DNA from: JAVBQJ01 sp031549115
GTDB lineage: Bacteria; Verrucomicrobiota; Lentisphaeria; Victivallales; Victivallaceae
Assembly: GCA_031549115.1 (NCBI GenBank)
Contig: JAVBQJ010000078.1
Span: 1-64,000 of the forward strand
DNA: 64,000 nt
Direction of reading: 5' to 3'
Notes under the pieces: model-generated
Told to the model about the DNA's origin: nothing
The model's database searches: none
What the model saw: the letters and a program-made list of their open reading frames with translations, nothing else
Program-made: the position numbers and the translations under genes
Part shown: piece after piece, positions 8,776 to 18,033 of the stretch
How the letters are laid out: every line of letters starts with the position of its first letter
Numbering within the stretch: position 1 is the stretch's first letter

Positions 8776-10737
8776 GTGCAGGCCTCCGTGATTTCAAACG
8801 CTTCCAGACAACCGCGGCAATATCGCCGGCTGCTTTCCGCAATCCGGAACGGTATGTTTGCCGTCTGTTGCGCAAGCGTTTGGACCGGGGGCTGCCTTCC
8901 CCGCATTACCGCCGTGCCGGCCAACCGGGACAAAGTCGAAAACAATTACCCGGCTTTCAGCGATCACCGGTTTCAGGGGCTGGATATCGACAGCGTCAAT
9001 TTTCTGGCTTTTTTCGGCCTTACCGAACGCTTCGCCGACGATCCGGCCGACGTGATCCGGAAGCTCTACAGCCAGGGCGAGCTGTTCGGCGGCAATACCG
9101 TCCATGAGGTTCTGGTCGACCTGTGCTACTATCAGGCCAAACAGGAATCCGATTCAACCCATAGTGCGGCATATTATCTGACCGCGGCCCAGATCGCCTG
9201 GCAGCATCTCTTTGACTCCGGCGACGAACCGTATCAGGGGCGGATGTGGCGGCACTACAACAACGCCGCGTTGAAGCTGTTTGAATACCTGAAAGACAAC
9301 CGGCTGCTGCTGGCTTCCGGTTATGAGCTGGAGCCAATTTGCGGTCCCCGGGTCTATTTCGAAGCCCCGGAGAGCCGGCTGGCGCAGCCGCCGGAACAAT
9401 ACGAACTGATCGAAGCCTGCGCCAATTGGGTGCCGCGCCACAATCAGGTATTCAGTTTCCGGCGCGGCATCGGCATTCCATTGATTTTGCATGCGCCGGT
9501 GGCTCCGGTGCACAGTGACGACACCACGATCAAGTCGCCGATTTGCGAACCCGCCACATTGCTCTTGCGCTTCGCTCCGGCTGAAACCGGAAATACCCGC
9601 CGGCAGGCGCGCTGGGAGTTCGCCGATTCGATCCGTTACGAGGCGGTATCCGATCGCGGCGTGAGTATTCCCCTGGCCATGGATATCACCACGCCTCTGG
9701 CATACGCGCTCAATCAGCCCAATCCGTTCAAGGATATTTATTTCCTGCTCAATCCCGACAAAATGGCCGACCTCGAAGGGCTGTATATGACCCAGCCGTG
9801 GGACCCGGAAAAGATCCCGGTCATTCTGACCCACGGGCTGATGTCGAACCCGCGCACCTGGGCCCAGATGCTCAACAGCCTTTATCTGGATCCGCGGCTG
9901 CGGCGGCACTATCAATTCTGGTGTTTCGCCTACCCGACCGGCAACCCGCTGTTGTATTCGGCGTTTCAGCTCCGCAGCGCACTGCAGGAGGCCGAACAGC
10001 GCTTCGGTACCGGCAACGACAACTTTCACCAGATGGTGCTGATCGGACACAGCATGGGCGGCCTTCTGACCAAAACCATGATCACCAACTCAGGAGAGGA
10101 GTTCCAAGCGTTCGTACTCCGGGACAAAAAAGCGGAATGGGCGGCGCTCACGCCGGAACAGCGCGAATACGTGGAGCATCTGTTGAACTTTCAACACCCC
10201 GACTACATCACCCGTGCCATTTTCATCGCCACGCCGCACCGGGGTTCGGAAATCGCCACCTGGTCGATCACCCATTGGGCTTCCCGGTCGATCGCGCTGC
10301 CGGCGCGGCTGTATGATGTGGCCAAACAGGGTATCGCGCATCTGGGGCTGGTGAACGAAACGGAAGTAATGAAGATTCGCACCGGCCTGGACAATCTGGC
10401 GCCGGACGACCGCGTCCTGCAAAAATTGAACGAATTGAACTTTCAGACCGTCCCGTACCATTCGGTGATGGGAAATGAAGAAAAAGCCAACGCCGTCGGC
10501 GGCACCGACGGCATCGTGCCCTATGCCAGTTCGCATCTGGACGGCGCCATAAGCGAGTTGGTGGTGAAGTCCAATCACAGTGTTCAACAGGTCAGCCAGG
10601 CCATTGCCGAGGTCAACCGGATCCTGATCGAACACCTGATCTCCTGCGGCCGTCTGACGCCGGACGGGCGGGAGATCGACCGGCCGCCGGCGGTGCTGCC
10701 GGAATTGCCGTTCCCATCGGGAGCGGCAAAAAAATGA
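8776..10737 (+). CDS. Lipase/esterase-like alpha/beta hydrolase, probable lipoprotein
   Basis: Up to 653 residues. The N-terminus has basic residues and a hydrophobic stretch ending at a lipobox-like TGGC, suggesting lipid anchoring. A ~330-residue N-terminal region of unknown fold precedes a hydrolase domain with the oxyanion-type VILTHGLMSNPRTW (about residue 350), nucleophile elbow GHSMGG (Ser about 424), and later GTDGIVPYASSHLDG and SNHS, which could supply the Asp and His. Substrate unknown; it resembles large membrane-associated esterases. The start is uncertain: GTG at 8776 or 8788 keeps the full signal, and no good ribosome-binding site is seen. The stop overlaps the next gene by four bases. 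Confidence 0.82.
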   Translation: MQASVISNASRQPRQYRRLLSAIRNGMFAVCCASVWTGGCLPRITAVPANRDKVENNYPAFSDHRFQGLDIDSVNFLAFFGLTERFADDPADVIRKLYSQGELFGGNTVHEVLVDLCYYQAKQESDSTHSAAYYLTAAQIAWQHLFDSGDEPYQGRMWRHYNNAALKLFEYLKDNRLLLASGYELEPICGPRVYFEAPESRLAQPPEQYELIEACANWVPRHNQVFSFRRGIGIPLILHAPVAPVHSDDTTIKSPICEPATLLLRFAPAETGNTRRQARWEFADSIRYEAVSDRGVSIPLAMDITTPLAYALNQPNPFKDIYFLLNPDKMADLEGLYMTQPWDPEKIPVILTHGLMSNPRTWAQMLNSLYLDPRLRRHYQFWCFAYPTGNPLLYSAFQLRSALQEAEQRFGTGNDNFHQMVLIGHSMGGLLTKTMITNSGEEFQAFVLRDKKAEWAALTPEQREYVEHLLNFQHPDYITRAIFIATPHRGSEIATWSITHWASRSIALPARLYDVAKQGIAHLGLVNETEVMKIRTGLDNLAPDDRVLQKLNELNFQTVPYHSVMGNEEKANAVGGTDGIVPYASSHLDGAISELVVKSNHSVQQVSQAIAEVNRILIEHLISCGRLTPDGREIDRPPAVLPELPFPSGAAKK

Positions 10738-11777
10738 CCATGGACAAGTGCTTGCGGTGGCTGCAATGGGGAGGCCGGGCGGTATACTGGCTGCTCGGCA
10801 TCTGGTGCATCGGCGCATTGTGGTTCGCGTTCTTTTCCGGGGCTTTCGGGAAATACTTTTTCACTTTGCTGTTTGTGGTCGTCTGGGCGGTCAGTCCGTG
10901 GCTCCCGCGCCGTTATGGCCGTTGGCTCTACCGGGCCGCGATCGCGATGGAGGTGGTCATCGCGATTGCATTTCTCGCCATTTCGCCCACCGGCAACCAC
11001 GAATGGAAGCCGTCGTTCGCCCGTCAACCGTATGTGTCTTTCAACCGGCCCGCTCCGGGGTGGGTGACGATTCACGATGTCCGCGACTTCACCTACCGGA
11101 GCGTCGACGACTTCGATATTGCCTACCGGGACATGAGCTTCGATCTGGATACGCTGGAAAGCGTCGACTTCCTGATCGTGCATTGGGGCAGCAACACGAT
11201 TGCCCACACCATGTTGAGTTTCGGTTTCGCCGACGGCCGGCATCTGGTGATATCCATCGAAACCCGCGTGCCCGCCGACGGCGCGCAGGGCGCGCTGCCG
11301 GGAATCTACAAATGTTTGAATCTGATCATGATCTGGGGCACCGAGCGCGATCTGATCGGGTTGCGGACCAACTACCGCCATGAACAGGTGTATTTGTATC
11401 CGACCACGACGATGCCGTGGGAGGCGCGGACGCTGCTGACCGATCTGTTGCAGCGGACCGACCGCCTGGCGCGGCAGCCGCGCTTTTACAATACCTTGAC
11501 CGCCAACTGCACCAATACCTTGGCGCCTTCGATGCGCCGCGTCTGGACGCTGGACTCGGCGCGTTCGGTGGTTTTCAATGGTCACGTGGATGAGATCGCA
11601 CTGAACGCCGGCTGGCTGCAGCCGCTCGATCCGGAGCCGGATTTCGCCGACTACAAGAAGCACCACTATGCCAATCCCCGGGTCGAAGATATGACCGAAT
11701 TGCCGGAAGCCGAATTTTCCCGGCGGCTCCGGAGCGGCCCCGTTAACAGCTCTCAAACCGAGGAAACAACCAAATGA
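10734..11777 (+). CDS. DUF4105-like membrane protein
   Basis: 347 residues with three predicted N-terminal membrane helices (about 14-34, 42-56 and 66-85). A periplasmic domain follows with the pattern of DUF4105 proteins: FLIVHWGSNTIAHTMLSFGF, LVISIETR, and YNTLTANCTNTLA near the C-terminus. The conserved Cys and His residues in such proteins suggest an NlpC/P60- or Lnb-like hydrolase fold, but activity is not established. The ATG overlaps the preceding stop (ATGA) and the gene overlaps the next one the same way, so the three genes are translationally coupled. Confidence 0.75.
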   Translation: MTMDKCLRWLQWGGRAVYWLLGIWCIGALWFAFFSGAFGKYFFTLLFVVVWAVSPWLPRRYGRWLYRAAIAMEVVIAIAFLAISPTGNHEWKPSFARQPYVSFNRPAPGWVTIHDVRDFTYRSVDDFDIAYRDMSFDLDTLESVDFLIVHWGSNTIAHTMLSFGFADGRHLVISIETRVPADGAQGALPGIYKCLNLIMIWGTERDLIGLRTNYRHEQVYLYPTTTMPWEARTLLTDLLQRTDRLARQPRFYNTLTANCTNTLAPSMRRVWTLDSARSVVFNGHVDEIALNAGWLQPLDPEPDFADYKKHHYANPRVEDMTELPEAEFSRRLRSGPVNSSQTEETTK

Positions 11778-12676
11778 TACACCGATCGATTTCGCGGCTT
11801 TGTTTGTTTATGGCCGTCAGCTGTTGCCTGGCCGGAGCGGTCGGCGCCGAAGATTTGCAACCGAATACATTGGACCGGGCGGCCGCAGGGCATAACAGCG
11901 CCGGTTCGGAAAGGAACGACTCCACGATGATGCCTCTTTTGGGAACGGAAACCGCCGGGACCTATGCAGGTTACCCGATGTACGAATTCACCGTGGATGG
12001 CTGCCCGTGCAAGATCGTGGCGCCGCCCAACCCGCTGCCGGGACGGCAGTGGGTGTGGAAAACCGAATTTTTCGAAGCCTTCCCGAAATTCGAACTCGCC
12101 ATGGTCGAACGCGGTTACTATCTGGTGTTTATGGACGTCGGCAACACCTTCGGTTGTCCGGACGCGATGCGCCACTTCGATGAATTTTACCGGCATTTGA
12201 CCGGACAGCGCGGCTTCGCGCCGCGCGCCGTGCTGCTCGGCCTCAGCCGCGGCGGCCTGTATTGCTACAACTGGGCCGCCTATAATACCGACAAGGTCTC
12301 CATTATCTGCGCCGACAACGCCGTCTGCGACTTCAAAAGCTGGCCCGGCGGCAAGGGCACCGGTCCCGGCAGCCCCGGCGACTGGGCCAAGCTCCAGCAG
12401 GATTACGGCTTCGCTTCCGAAGCCGAAGCGCTCGCCTACCAATTCAATCCGGTGGACAATCTCGCTCCGCTGGTCCGTGCCGGAATTCCGCTGATTCACA
12501 CAACGGCAACCGAGGATTCGGTGGTTCCGGCGAGCGAAAACACCGACGTGATCGAGGAGCGCTACCGGGAGCTCGGCGGCTCCATCAAGGTATTCCGTCA
12601 TTCCGGCGACCATCACCCCCACGGCCTCGACGATCCGGCCCCCGTGATCGAGTATCTCGAATCCGTCCGGCTGTAG
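11774..12676 (+). CDS. Secreted alpha/beta hydrolase (peptidase/acetyl-esterase-like)
   Basis: 300 residues. A cleavable signal peptide (LCLFMAVSCCLAGAVGA) precedes an alpha/beta hydrolase fold with nucleophile elbow GLSRGG (Ser about 157), an acidic candidate in TATEDSVVP (about 255) and His in HSGDHHPHG (about 278). An aromatic- and Gly-rich loop after the elbow (SWPGGKGTGPGSPGDW) is reminiscent of carbohydrate-esterase relatives of prolyl oligopeptidase. Last gene of the lexA operon, overlapping the previous stop by four bases. Substrate not assignable. Confidence 0.75.
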   Translation: MIHRSISRLCLFMAVSCCLAGAVGAEDLQPNTLDRAAAGHNSAGSERNDSTMMPLLGTETAGTYAGYPMYEFTVDGCPCKIVAPPNPLPGRQWVWKTEFFEAFPKFELAMVERGYYLVFMDVGNTFGCPDAMRHFDEFYRHLTGQRGFAPRAVLLGLSRGGLYCYNWAAYNTDKVSIICADNAVCDFKSWPGGKGTGPGSPGDWAKLQQDYGFASEAEALAYQFNPVDNLAPLVRAGIPLIHTTATEDSVVPASENTDVIEERYRELGGSIKVFRHSGDHHPHGLDDPAPVIEYLESVRL

Positions 12677-12896
12677 CGGCGCATTTGCCGATTCAACCGC
12701 CTGTATCAGCCTCGTCCGCTCCGTGTGGAGATTTGCCCTTCGGAGCCTTGCAACAACGAGCGGGAGACGTCATTCCGCAAGCTGCTGGTTTCGCCGGAAT
12801 CGAAAACAGCGCTTTTATCGGCTTGAAAAACACGTTGCCGATGCAAAAGTAATGACAAAAAATCTCATTCGAAGATTTCCTGAACAATAAAATAAT

Positions 12897-12960
12897 GGCC
12901 AGTCGCCGAGACACGTATTGTCAAAGGTTGTCTCATGACAGTCCCAAAGGCTGACTGGCC
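12897..12960 (-). terminator. Large hairpin at the end of the GH78 operon
   Basis: GGCCAGTC (12897-12904) pairs with GACTGGCC (12953-12960), with an inner GAGACA/TGTCTC pair. Read on the minus strand it contains the stop of the rhamnosidase gene and is followed by ATTATTTTATT. Terminator role is inferred. Confidence 0.4.
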
Positions 12961-15356
12961 GTCGTCTCCGCAAGCCGTTCAAAGATATTTTGACCATAAT
13001 GCAACGGAAAAACTTGCTCCCCGACACTCAATTCGCCAACCAAACCTGCGGGTAATGTAATTTCAATATTCAAAGCTTGCGTTTCCGTGCGCCGATAAAC
13101 GGCAATTATTTTCCCGGTGGGATGAACCATTTCCGTATGAAGATATTTCAATTCTCCCAATTGCGGTTTCACTTGCACCCGGGTAAACTCAAATTCGGCA
13201 GGGCGTATTCCTCCTATGGTCGCGCTAATGTGAAAATAGGGATGCGAACTCCAGGCATGGCAATCCGAGCGGCTGGGTTCCGGCCGCTCAAGCAGGGTTG
13301 ACAGTCCCAAGTTGTCGCAATCGAACCACAAATGCATTCGACGAAAAAAACTATCCATTCTTCCTGTGATGCGGCAACACTCAAAATAATAATGAGAAAA
13401 TGAAATGGAAGTTTCATCGAAGCCCTGCTCCGTATAAAGCCCTTCACAAACTTTTTGTTCGATTTCCTTTGGTAAAAAGCCGGACAGAATGGCAAGGCAC
13501 TGCGCGTGCTCGCTGACAGAGTTGTCATCAGATGTTTCCACAAATAACCCCCGTTCTGAAACATAATATTTGTTTATAAGCAACTCTGTAATTTCTTTGC
13601 CGCGTCGAAGATAAAACGTTCCACATTCGGGTTCACCCGCATAATCGCATAATTCCGCCAAGTGTCTGAGCACATAGGAGTAAAGTAAATTAATCACGAG
13701 TGAAACTCCATATTCCCCGTTGGGCGGGATACCGCATTCGGTTACAGTCCGACTCCATCGCGCCGTCCAGTCCATAAAGTTCCACCCCTGAGCGAATTCA
13801 AGCAGGCCATCACGGTTTATTTTATGCTCAAATGCGGAAATGATTTTTTTTGCGCATCCCAATAGCTCAATAATGCAAGGCCGGTCACGCCGAAATAGAG
13901 CATAATCATGCAGCGCCATGATCCATATCAATGAGAATGTCGGAATGATTTGGCATACCCGCGAGGGATAGCGCGAATGTAAAAAGCCGCTCGGCAATTG
14001 ACTTGATGCAAACAATCGCAGCATCTTTTGTACCATTCGATCATCCTCAGTACTGACAAGTGTTACCAGTGCTTCAATTCGCGCATCACCAATATACATC
14101 AGCTGCTCATAATACGGACAGTCCATGAAGGTATCATGGCAACACATCTGCAACGTACGGAAACACAAGTCAAGTATACGGTTAAGCTGTTCATTATCGG
14201 TATGATGTGTTGATTCCGCCTCCAGGGGATAACGACAGTCGAAGAGTGTGATCTTTCGCAGAATCAATTCTTCGCCCGCCGTGGAAATGAATAATTCAAA
14301 AAATCGTCCGGCCCTCCACCACGGAGTAAAAAATGTCATTTCTCCTGCTGCCGGGAAGAACTGATCTCCGCTGTCATGACACCCACGGAAATATTTTCCT
14401 TCAATCTGTTCACGATTCCCTTTGGCGTCGTTATTTTCCGAACCGGGATATTGGTACAATGATTCAGCCCATTGCATTTTTATATTCGAACCGGCCCCGC
14501 CAAAAGTTTGCAGTACGGGATAAACGCAATGATAGCACGTTAATTTACCGATTACACGCACTCTGGAGTGTGGCGGAATAACAACGGCTTGACTGTGGTT
14601 GTACCAATTTCCCCAAACCCCGGGACTGCCAGGCATGGATTCCACGATTTCCGATTCCGGATTGCAAAGCAGAATTTCATTCACCATTGGAAGCGGTTCA
14701 TAATACCGTGGCGGCAATGTTGCCGGGCGCATGAGTCTTTCGGGGGCGAATTCATTACGGATATCAGCATGAGCTGCGAGCTCTGCCGGTATGGCTTTCT
14801 GCCATTCTTCTCCCAAGCCTTGCAGAATATCGGCAGGCCAGTTTTTAGCATCAAAAATCACATTCGGGTATAAAACCGGAACAGCAGTCCATTGCATTGC
14901 CGCCGTAGATTTGACTTCCCATGCGGCAAAGCCTGTATTGAGAAATTCCGGGTTGGTATTTTCTGCCGCCAACAGGAACCCCGGGCGTAAACTTACCTGA
15001 CAATATGCCTCGGCGCCTTGAAAATCAAACACCAGCGCCGTGATGCGATGTTCCCCCCGGAGCAAATTGAGCTGATAGCTTTCATAAAAATAAGAATTGG
15101 CATCTCCTAACTCCGGCCCCATGCCCAACATAACTCCATCCAGAAAGAGTCGATATTTATGGTCCCCGGAAACTAAAATGTTGATTTGTTGCGTCGTCTC
15201 GCATGAGAAAACACAACGGTAACAACATACCGTATCAGCCGAAGAACGTCGGAAGAATTCCAGCCAGCGCGCAGGCCACTTTCCGCGTTGCGACCAGTGC
15301 ATGGTGGAGTCGTTTGCTGTAAATGGCAAATTGGTCTTATCTCCGAAACTACTCAT
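12933..15356 (-). CDS. Alpha-L-rhamnosidase-like glycoside hydrolase (GH78-type)
   Basis: 807 residues. An N-terminal beta-sandwich of the rhamnosidase type (YRCVFSCETTQQINILVSGDHKYRLFLDG, then the NSYFYESYQLNLLRGEHRITALVFDF region) leads to an (alpha/alpha)6 barrel with TFMDCPYYEQLMYIGDARIEAL, a typical GH78 signature containing acidic catalytic candidates. A C-terminal beta domain follows (LNIEITLPAGLVGELSVG). No signal peptide, so probably cytoplasmic or exported by another route. It would release terminal alpha-L-rhamnose. Last gene of the regulator-pseudopilin-TIM barrel-GH78 operon. GGTGA lies seven bases before the ATG. Confidence 0.85.
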   Translation of the reverse strand: MSSFGDKTNLPFTANDSTMHWSQRGKWPARWLEFFRRSSADTVCCYRCVFSCETTQQINILVSGDHKYRLFLDGVMLGMGPELGDANSYFYESYQLNLLRGEHRITALVFDFQGAEAYCQVSLRPGFLLAAENTNPEFLNTGFAAWEVKSTAAMQWTAVPVLYPNVIFDAKNWPADILQGLGEEWQKAIPAELAAHADIRNEFAPERLMRPATLPPRYYEPLPMVNEILLCNPESEIVESMPGSPGVWGNWYNHSQAVVIPPHSRVRVIGKLTCYHCVYPVLQTFGGAGSNIKMQWAESLYQYPGSENNDAKGNREQIEGKYFRGCHDSGDQFFPAAGEMTFFTPWWRAGRFFELFISTAGEELILRKITLFDCRYPLEAESTHHTDNEQLNRILDLCFRTLQMCCHDTFMDCPYYEQLMYIGDARIEALVTLVSTEDDRMVQKMLRLFASSQLPSGFLHSRYPSRVCQIIPTFSLIWIMALHDYALFRRDRPCIIELLGCAKKIISAFEHKINRDGLLEFAQGWNFMDWTARWSRTVTECGIPPNGEYGVSLVINLLYSYVLRHLAELCDYAGEPECGTFYLRRGKEITELLINKYYVSERGLFVETSDDNSVSEHAQCLAILSGFLPKEIEQKVCEGLYTEQGFDETSISFSHYYFECCRITGRMDSFFRRMHLWFDCDNLGLSTLLERPEPSRSDCHAWSSHPYFHISATIGGIRPAEFEFTRVQVKPQLGELKYLHTEMVHPTGKIIAVYRRTETQALNIEITLPAGLVGELSVGEQVFPLHYGQNIFERLAETTASQPLGLS

Positions 15357-15421
15357 GTATTGTCACCGCTTCTTCTCATATGTGCTTTTTTTGTTTCTGC
15401 GGACATCTCCGATTCAGATCG

Positions 15422-17272
15422 CTAATTGCTGCCAATGTTATCCGCAGCAGTACCATGACCTTGGCGATATATACCCTGATGCATGGTCTCCAGAATCCAG
15501 TTGAATTTTGCCGAAACCGAGACATCCAAATTGGGAATATGGAAAAAAGAAATTCCATCCGAACCGGCTTTTATCATTGCCTCAGACTGGAGTAACAAAT
15601 TTTCCATTGGAACGGGCGAGGTATACCCGCAAATTTCCGGCCAATAGATCAGCCATGCGTCAATGGCGACCCCGGGGGCGGCAGTTCTAATAGCAGGGAA
15701 TAACACTTCCGCACGTGCTTTCAGCCACAATGGGCTCTGCGAGTACATCATAAGAATGACGGCGTCAAATTTCTTTACCCACGGTAACCAGACGCCCGGA
15801 CCGGGATGTGCCGCATCGCCACCGTTCAGGTCATCGATATTGCTGCCCGGATATACACATAATGCAGTTTTGATTCCGGCTTCCCGGAGGAGAAAAACTG
15901 CTTCATCAACCATTGCCGTGATATTTTCACGTTGATGGCCTTCCCAGATGATTTTCTGATCCGGACTCATATTCAATGGGTCAAAACCGAGGCGTTCCGC
16001 ATTCCCATGTCCGTATCCTCCCGCGTACCCCTCATAGTCAAGCATGGCAGACTTAACACGGAGCCGTTTTGCAATTTTTAGCATCTCGACGGAATAGGCA
16101 TTGCGTGTTTTGATATCTCCGAGGTCATAATTATATGGTTCTCCCATATCGTTCAAGTCCGCAGATAAATTGGCAGCCACGTCATTCGGCAGTGGGAAAT
16201 GACTCGGCAGCCAACACCACAACGCCGGCTCCAACCCTGTTTCCTCCACGCGTTTGGCACTTTCCTCAAGACGTTTCAGTTGATCTTCATCATGGTAATT
16301 GTAGTGGAAATATACCTGTTTAAATCCAGCTTCCTTGATTAACGCCAGCTGATATTCACTGACATCTCCATCTACCGCAATGGCCCGATACTTCAGGGAC
16401 ATGGCGGATGGAACATTTTCCAACATAACACGCCGGCACAGTTTGACGCCTAATCTGTATTGCGCCCAGACTTCGGACTCCATCAGCAGTTCCGCCCAGT
16501 GCAGCATTTTTTGACTCATCGGATCGGCGGTAGTGCGATTTGCCATGAAATGCGATGCTGCTTGCAGCAAATGGCGACCTCGCAAGCGCCAGGTTTCACG
16601 ATCTGTTGAGACCCTTATTTGCTTGCCCTCAATATCAAGATCGATGCGACATCCCTCGCCAACCCAATTTAGCAGACGGGTGGCTCCACCGTGCGCAACT
16701 CCGGTTCCATGTCCGGACAGGAGATATCCGTCAGGGGGAATTGTTAAAAAACCGCCGTCACGAGTAACAACCCGTCCAGCCTTCACAGCGGCCTGGAAAC
16801 GATATAGATGATTGGTGTTATTTTGATATTCCGGTGTATATACCCACAAGGCGTTATTTTCAGAACGCGCATCGTTGATAAAATCGACTGGGAACGTAAT
16901 GCTGAATTCGGGAAAATCACGAACGGTTTCAAGTTTTACTTGCGTCCCGGCAGGAAAAAATTCACGCAAATATTCCAGGGCGTCCCATCGCGCCGCGACC
17001 GCAAGATCACGAGAACCGAGCACATGGGGAAAATTTACAATTCCCTGCGATACGCCGTTGGTAATCAATAGTCCTTCGCCGGGTGGAACTTGAATCGTAT
17101 CGCCGTAATACAGCACAGCACCGTCATTCCATATCTTGGGAAGGTTTTCGCCGTCAAGATAAAACTCTTGTCCCATCGTATTGGATATTTTCCACTTTTC
17201 CTCTCCGTCCGGTTTCGAGCCAAACGTCTCCGAAGAAATTGCCATAATCAGGAAAAAGAATACATATTTCAT
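15422..17272 (-). CDS. Secreted protein with predicted TIM-barrel glycosidase domain
   Basis: 616 residues. The signal peptide (YVFFFLIMAISSETFG) precedes a ~270-residue beta-rich N-terminal part that mentions no known family to me. A barrel-like C-terminal half has repeated strand-loop patterns (FKQVYFHYNYHDED, LEPALWCWLPSHF, VKSAMLDYEGYAGG, IKTALCVYPG, FDAVILMMYSQSP, VAIDAWLIYWPE, GISFFHIPN). MLDYEGYAG places Asp/Glu at a strand end where GH-A-like enzymes keep catalytic acids. It starts four bases after the pseudopilin gene, with GGGGAT ahead. Family not identified; a glycosidase role rests on fold impression and on its neighbours. Confidence 0.6.
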   Translation of the reverse strand: MKYVFFFLIMAISSETFGSKPDGEEKWKISNTMGQEFYLDGENLPKIWNDGAVLYYGDTIQVPPGEGLLITNGVSQGIVNFPHVLGSRDLAVAARWDALEYLREFFPAGTQVKLETVRDFPEFSITFPVDFINDARSENNALWVYTPEYQNNTNHLYRFQAAVKAGRVVTRDGGFLTIPPDGYLLSGHGTGVAHGGATRLLNWVGEGCRIDLDIEGKQIRVSTDRETWRLRGRHLLQAASHFMANRTTADPMSQKMLHWAELLMESEVWAQYRLGVKLCRRVMLENVPSAMSLKYRAIAVDGDVSEYQLALIKEAGFKQVYFHYNYHDEDQLKRLEESAKRVEETGLEPALWCWLPSHFPLPNDVAANLSADLNDMGEPYNYDLGDIKTRNAYSVEMLKIAKRLRVKSAMLDYEGYAGGYGHGNAERLGFDPLNMSPDQKIIWEGHQRENITAMVDEAVFLLREAGIKTALCVYPGSNIDDLNGGDAAHPGPGVWLPWVKKFDAVILMMYSQSPLWLKARAEVLFPAIRTAAPGVAIDAWLIYWPEICGYTSPVPMENLLLQSEAMIKAGSDGISFFHIPNLDVSVSAKFNWILETMHQGIYRQGHGTAADNIGSN

Positions 17273-17275
17273 CGT

Positions 17276-17968
17276 TTAATATCCCCAGAATTTACTGTCA
17301 TTATCTATGGACGTAACCTCATTTGCGGCAACATGGCCGTCCACGAAGAGCGAGACGGAACGATTGGAGTGGCGGGGATCAAGCCGGTAATACTTTATAT
17401 CGTATGCTCCACCGCCAATGTAGACCGAATACCCCTCTTTGGCAATGCAAATCGAATAATTTGAATTGGGATCTCCGGAATCTGAGATTGTTACGACATG
17501 GGATGGATTTGCCAATTGAGTTGGTCTCTTAAAAGGAAGCCCGGGATTGTAGATGGGTTCGTATTGATGACAGAGCAACATGAAATTATACCCATAGTCT
17601 GACTGGGTGGTTTCCTGTCCGATATTGATGTGGGCATTGTAATCCAATACGGGGTCTCCCTTGGACGGACAGTCGAAAATGGCAAAACTGCCGACAGAAG
17701 AACCTATTTGATAAGTCCAACGATTTATATAGGTGCCATCGCGCAGATCGAATGACTTTGGGAAAAAATCGTTATATTCCCCCGAGTAAAGAGCAAAACC
17801 GAGTCCAATTTGCTTCTGATTGGAAATACATTTTGCGGCTTGAGCCGCCGCTCTGGCTTTGCTTAAGGCCGGAAACAGCATACTAGCCAAAATTGCAATA
17901 ATCGCAATCACAACCAAAAGCTCTATCAATGTGAACTTAAACATTTCCGATGCGTTCTTCCTTGACAT
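17276..17968 (-). CDS. Type II pseudopilin-like protein (DUF1559-type), copy 1
   Basis: 230 residues. A short basic leader is followed by the prepilin-peptidase/N-methylation motif FTLIELLVVIAIIAILAS and helix continuation MLFPALSKARAAAQAAKC. A globular beta-rich domain ends with SVSLFVDGHVAANE, the DGH motif of planctomycete and Lentisphaera pseudopilin-like proteins. Probably anchored in the inner membrane or assembled into a pseudopilus after leader cleavage. It directly follows the regulator gene and precedes two carbohydrate-active genes. Two further copies (31177 and 35182) sit next to other glycosidases. Confidence 0.88.
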   Translation of the reverse strand: MSRKNASEMFKFTLIELLVVIAIIAILASMLFPALSKARAAAQAAKCISNQKQIGLGFALYSGEYNDFFPKSFDLRDGTYINRWTYQIGSSVGSFAIFDCPSKGDPVLDYNAHINIGQETTQSDYGYNFMLLCHQYEPIYNPGLPFKRPTQLANPSHVVTISDSGDPNSNYSICIAKEGYSVYIGGGAYDIKYYRLDPRHSNRSVSLFVDGHVAANEVTSIDNDSKFWGY

Positions 17969-18033
17969 TTTTACACCCTTTTTGAATTACGGTTTGCGAC
18001 GAGTCACGACTTTTGTTGGTTCTCGAACGTTAG

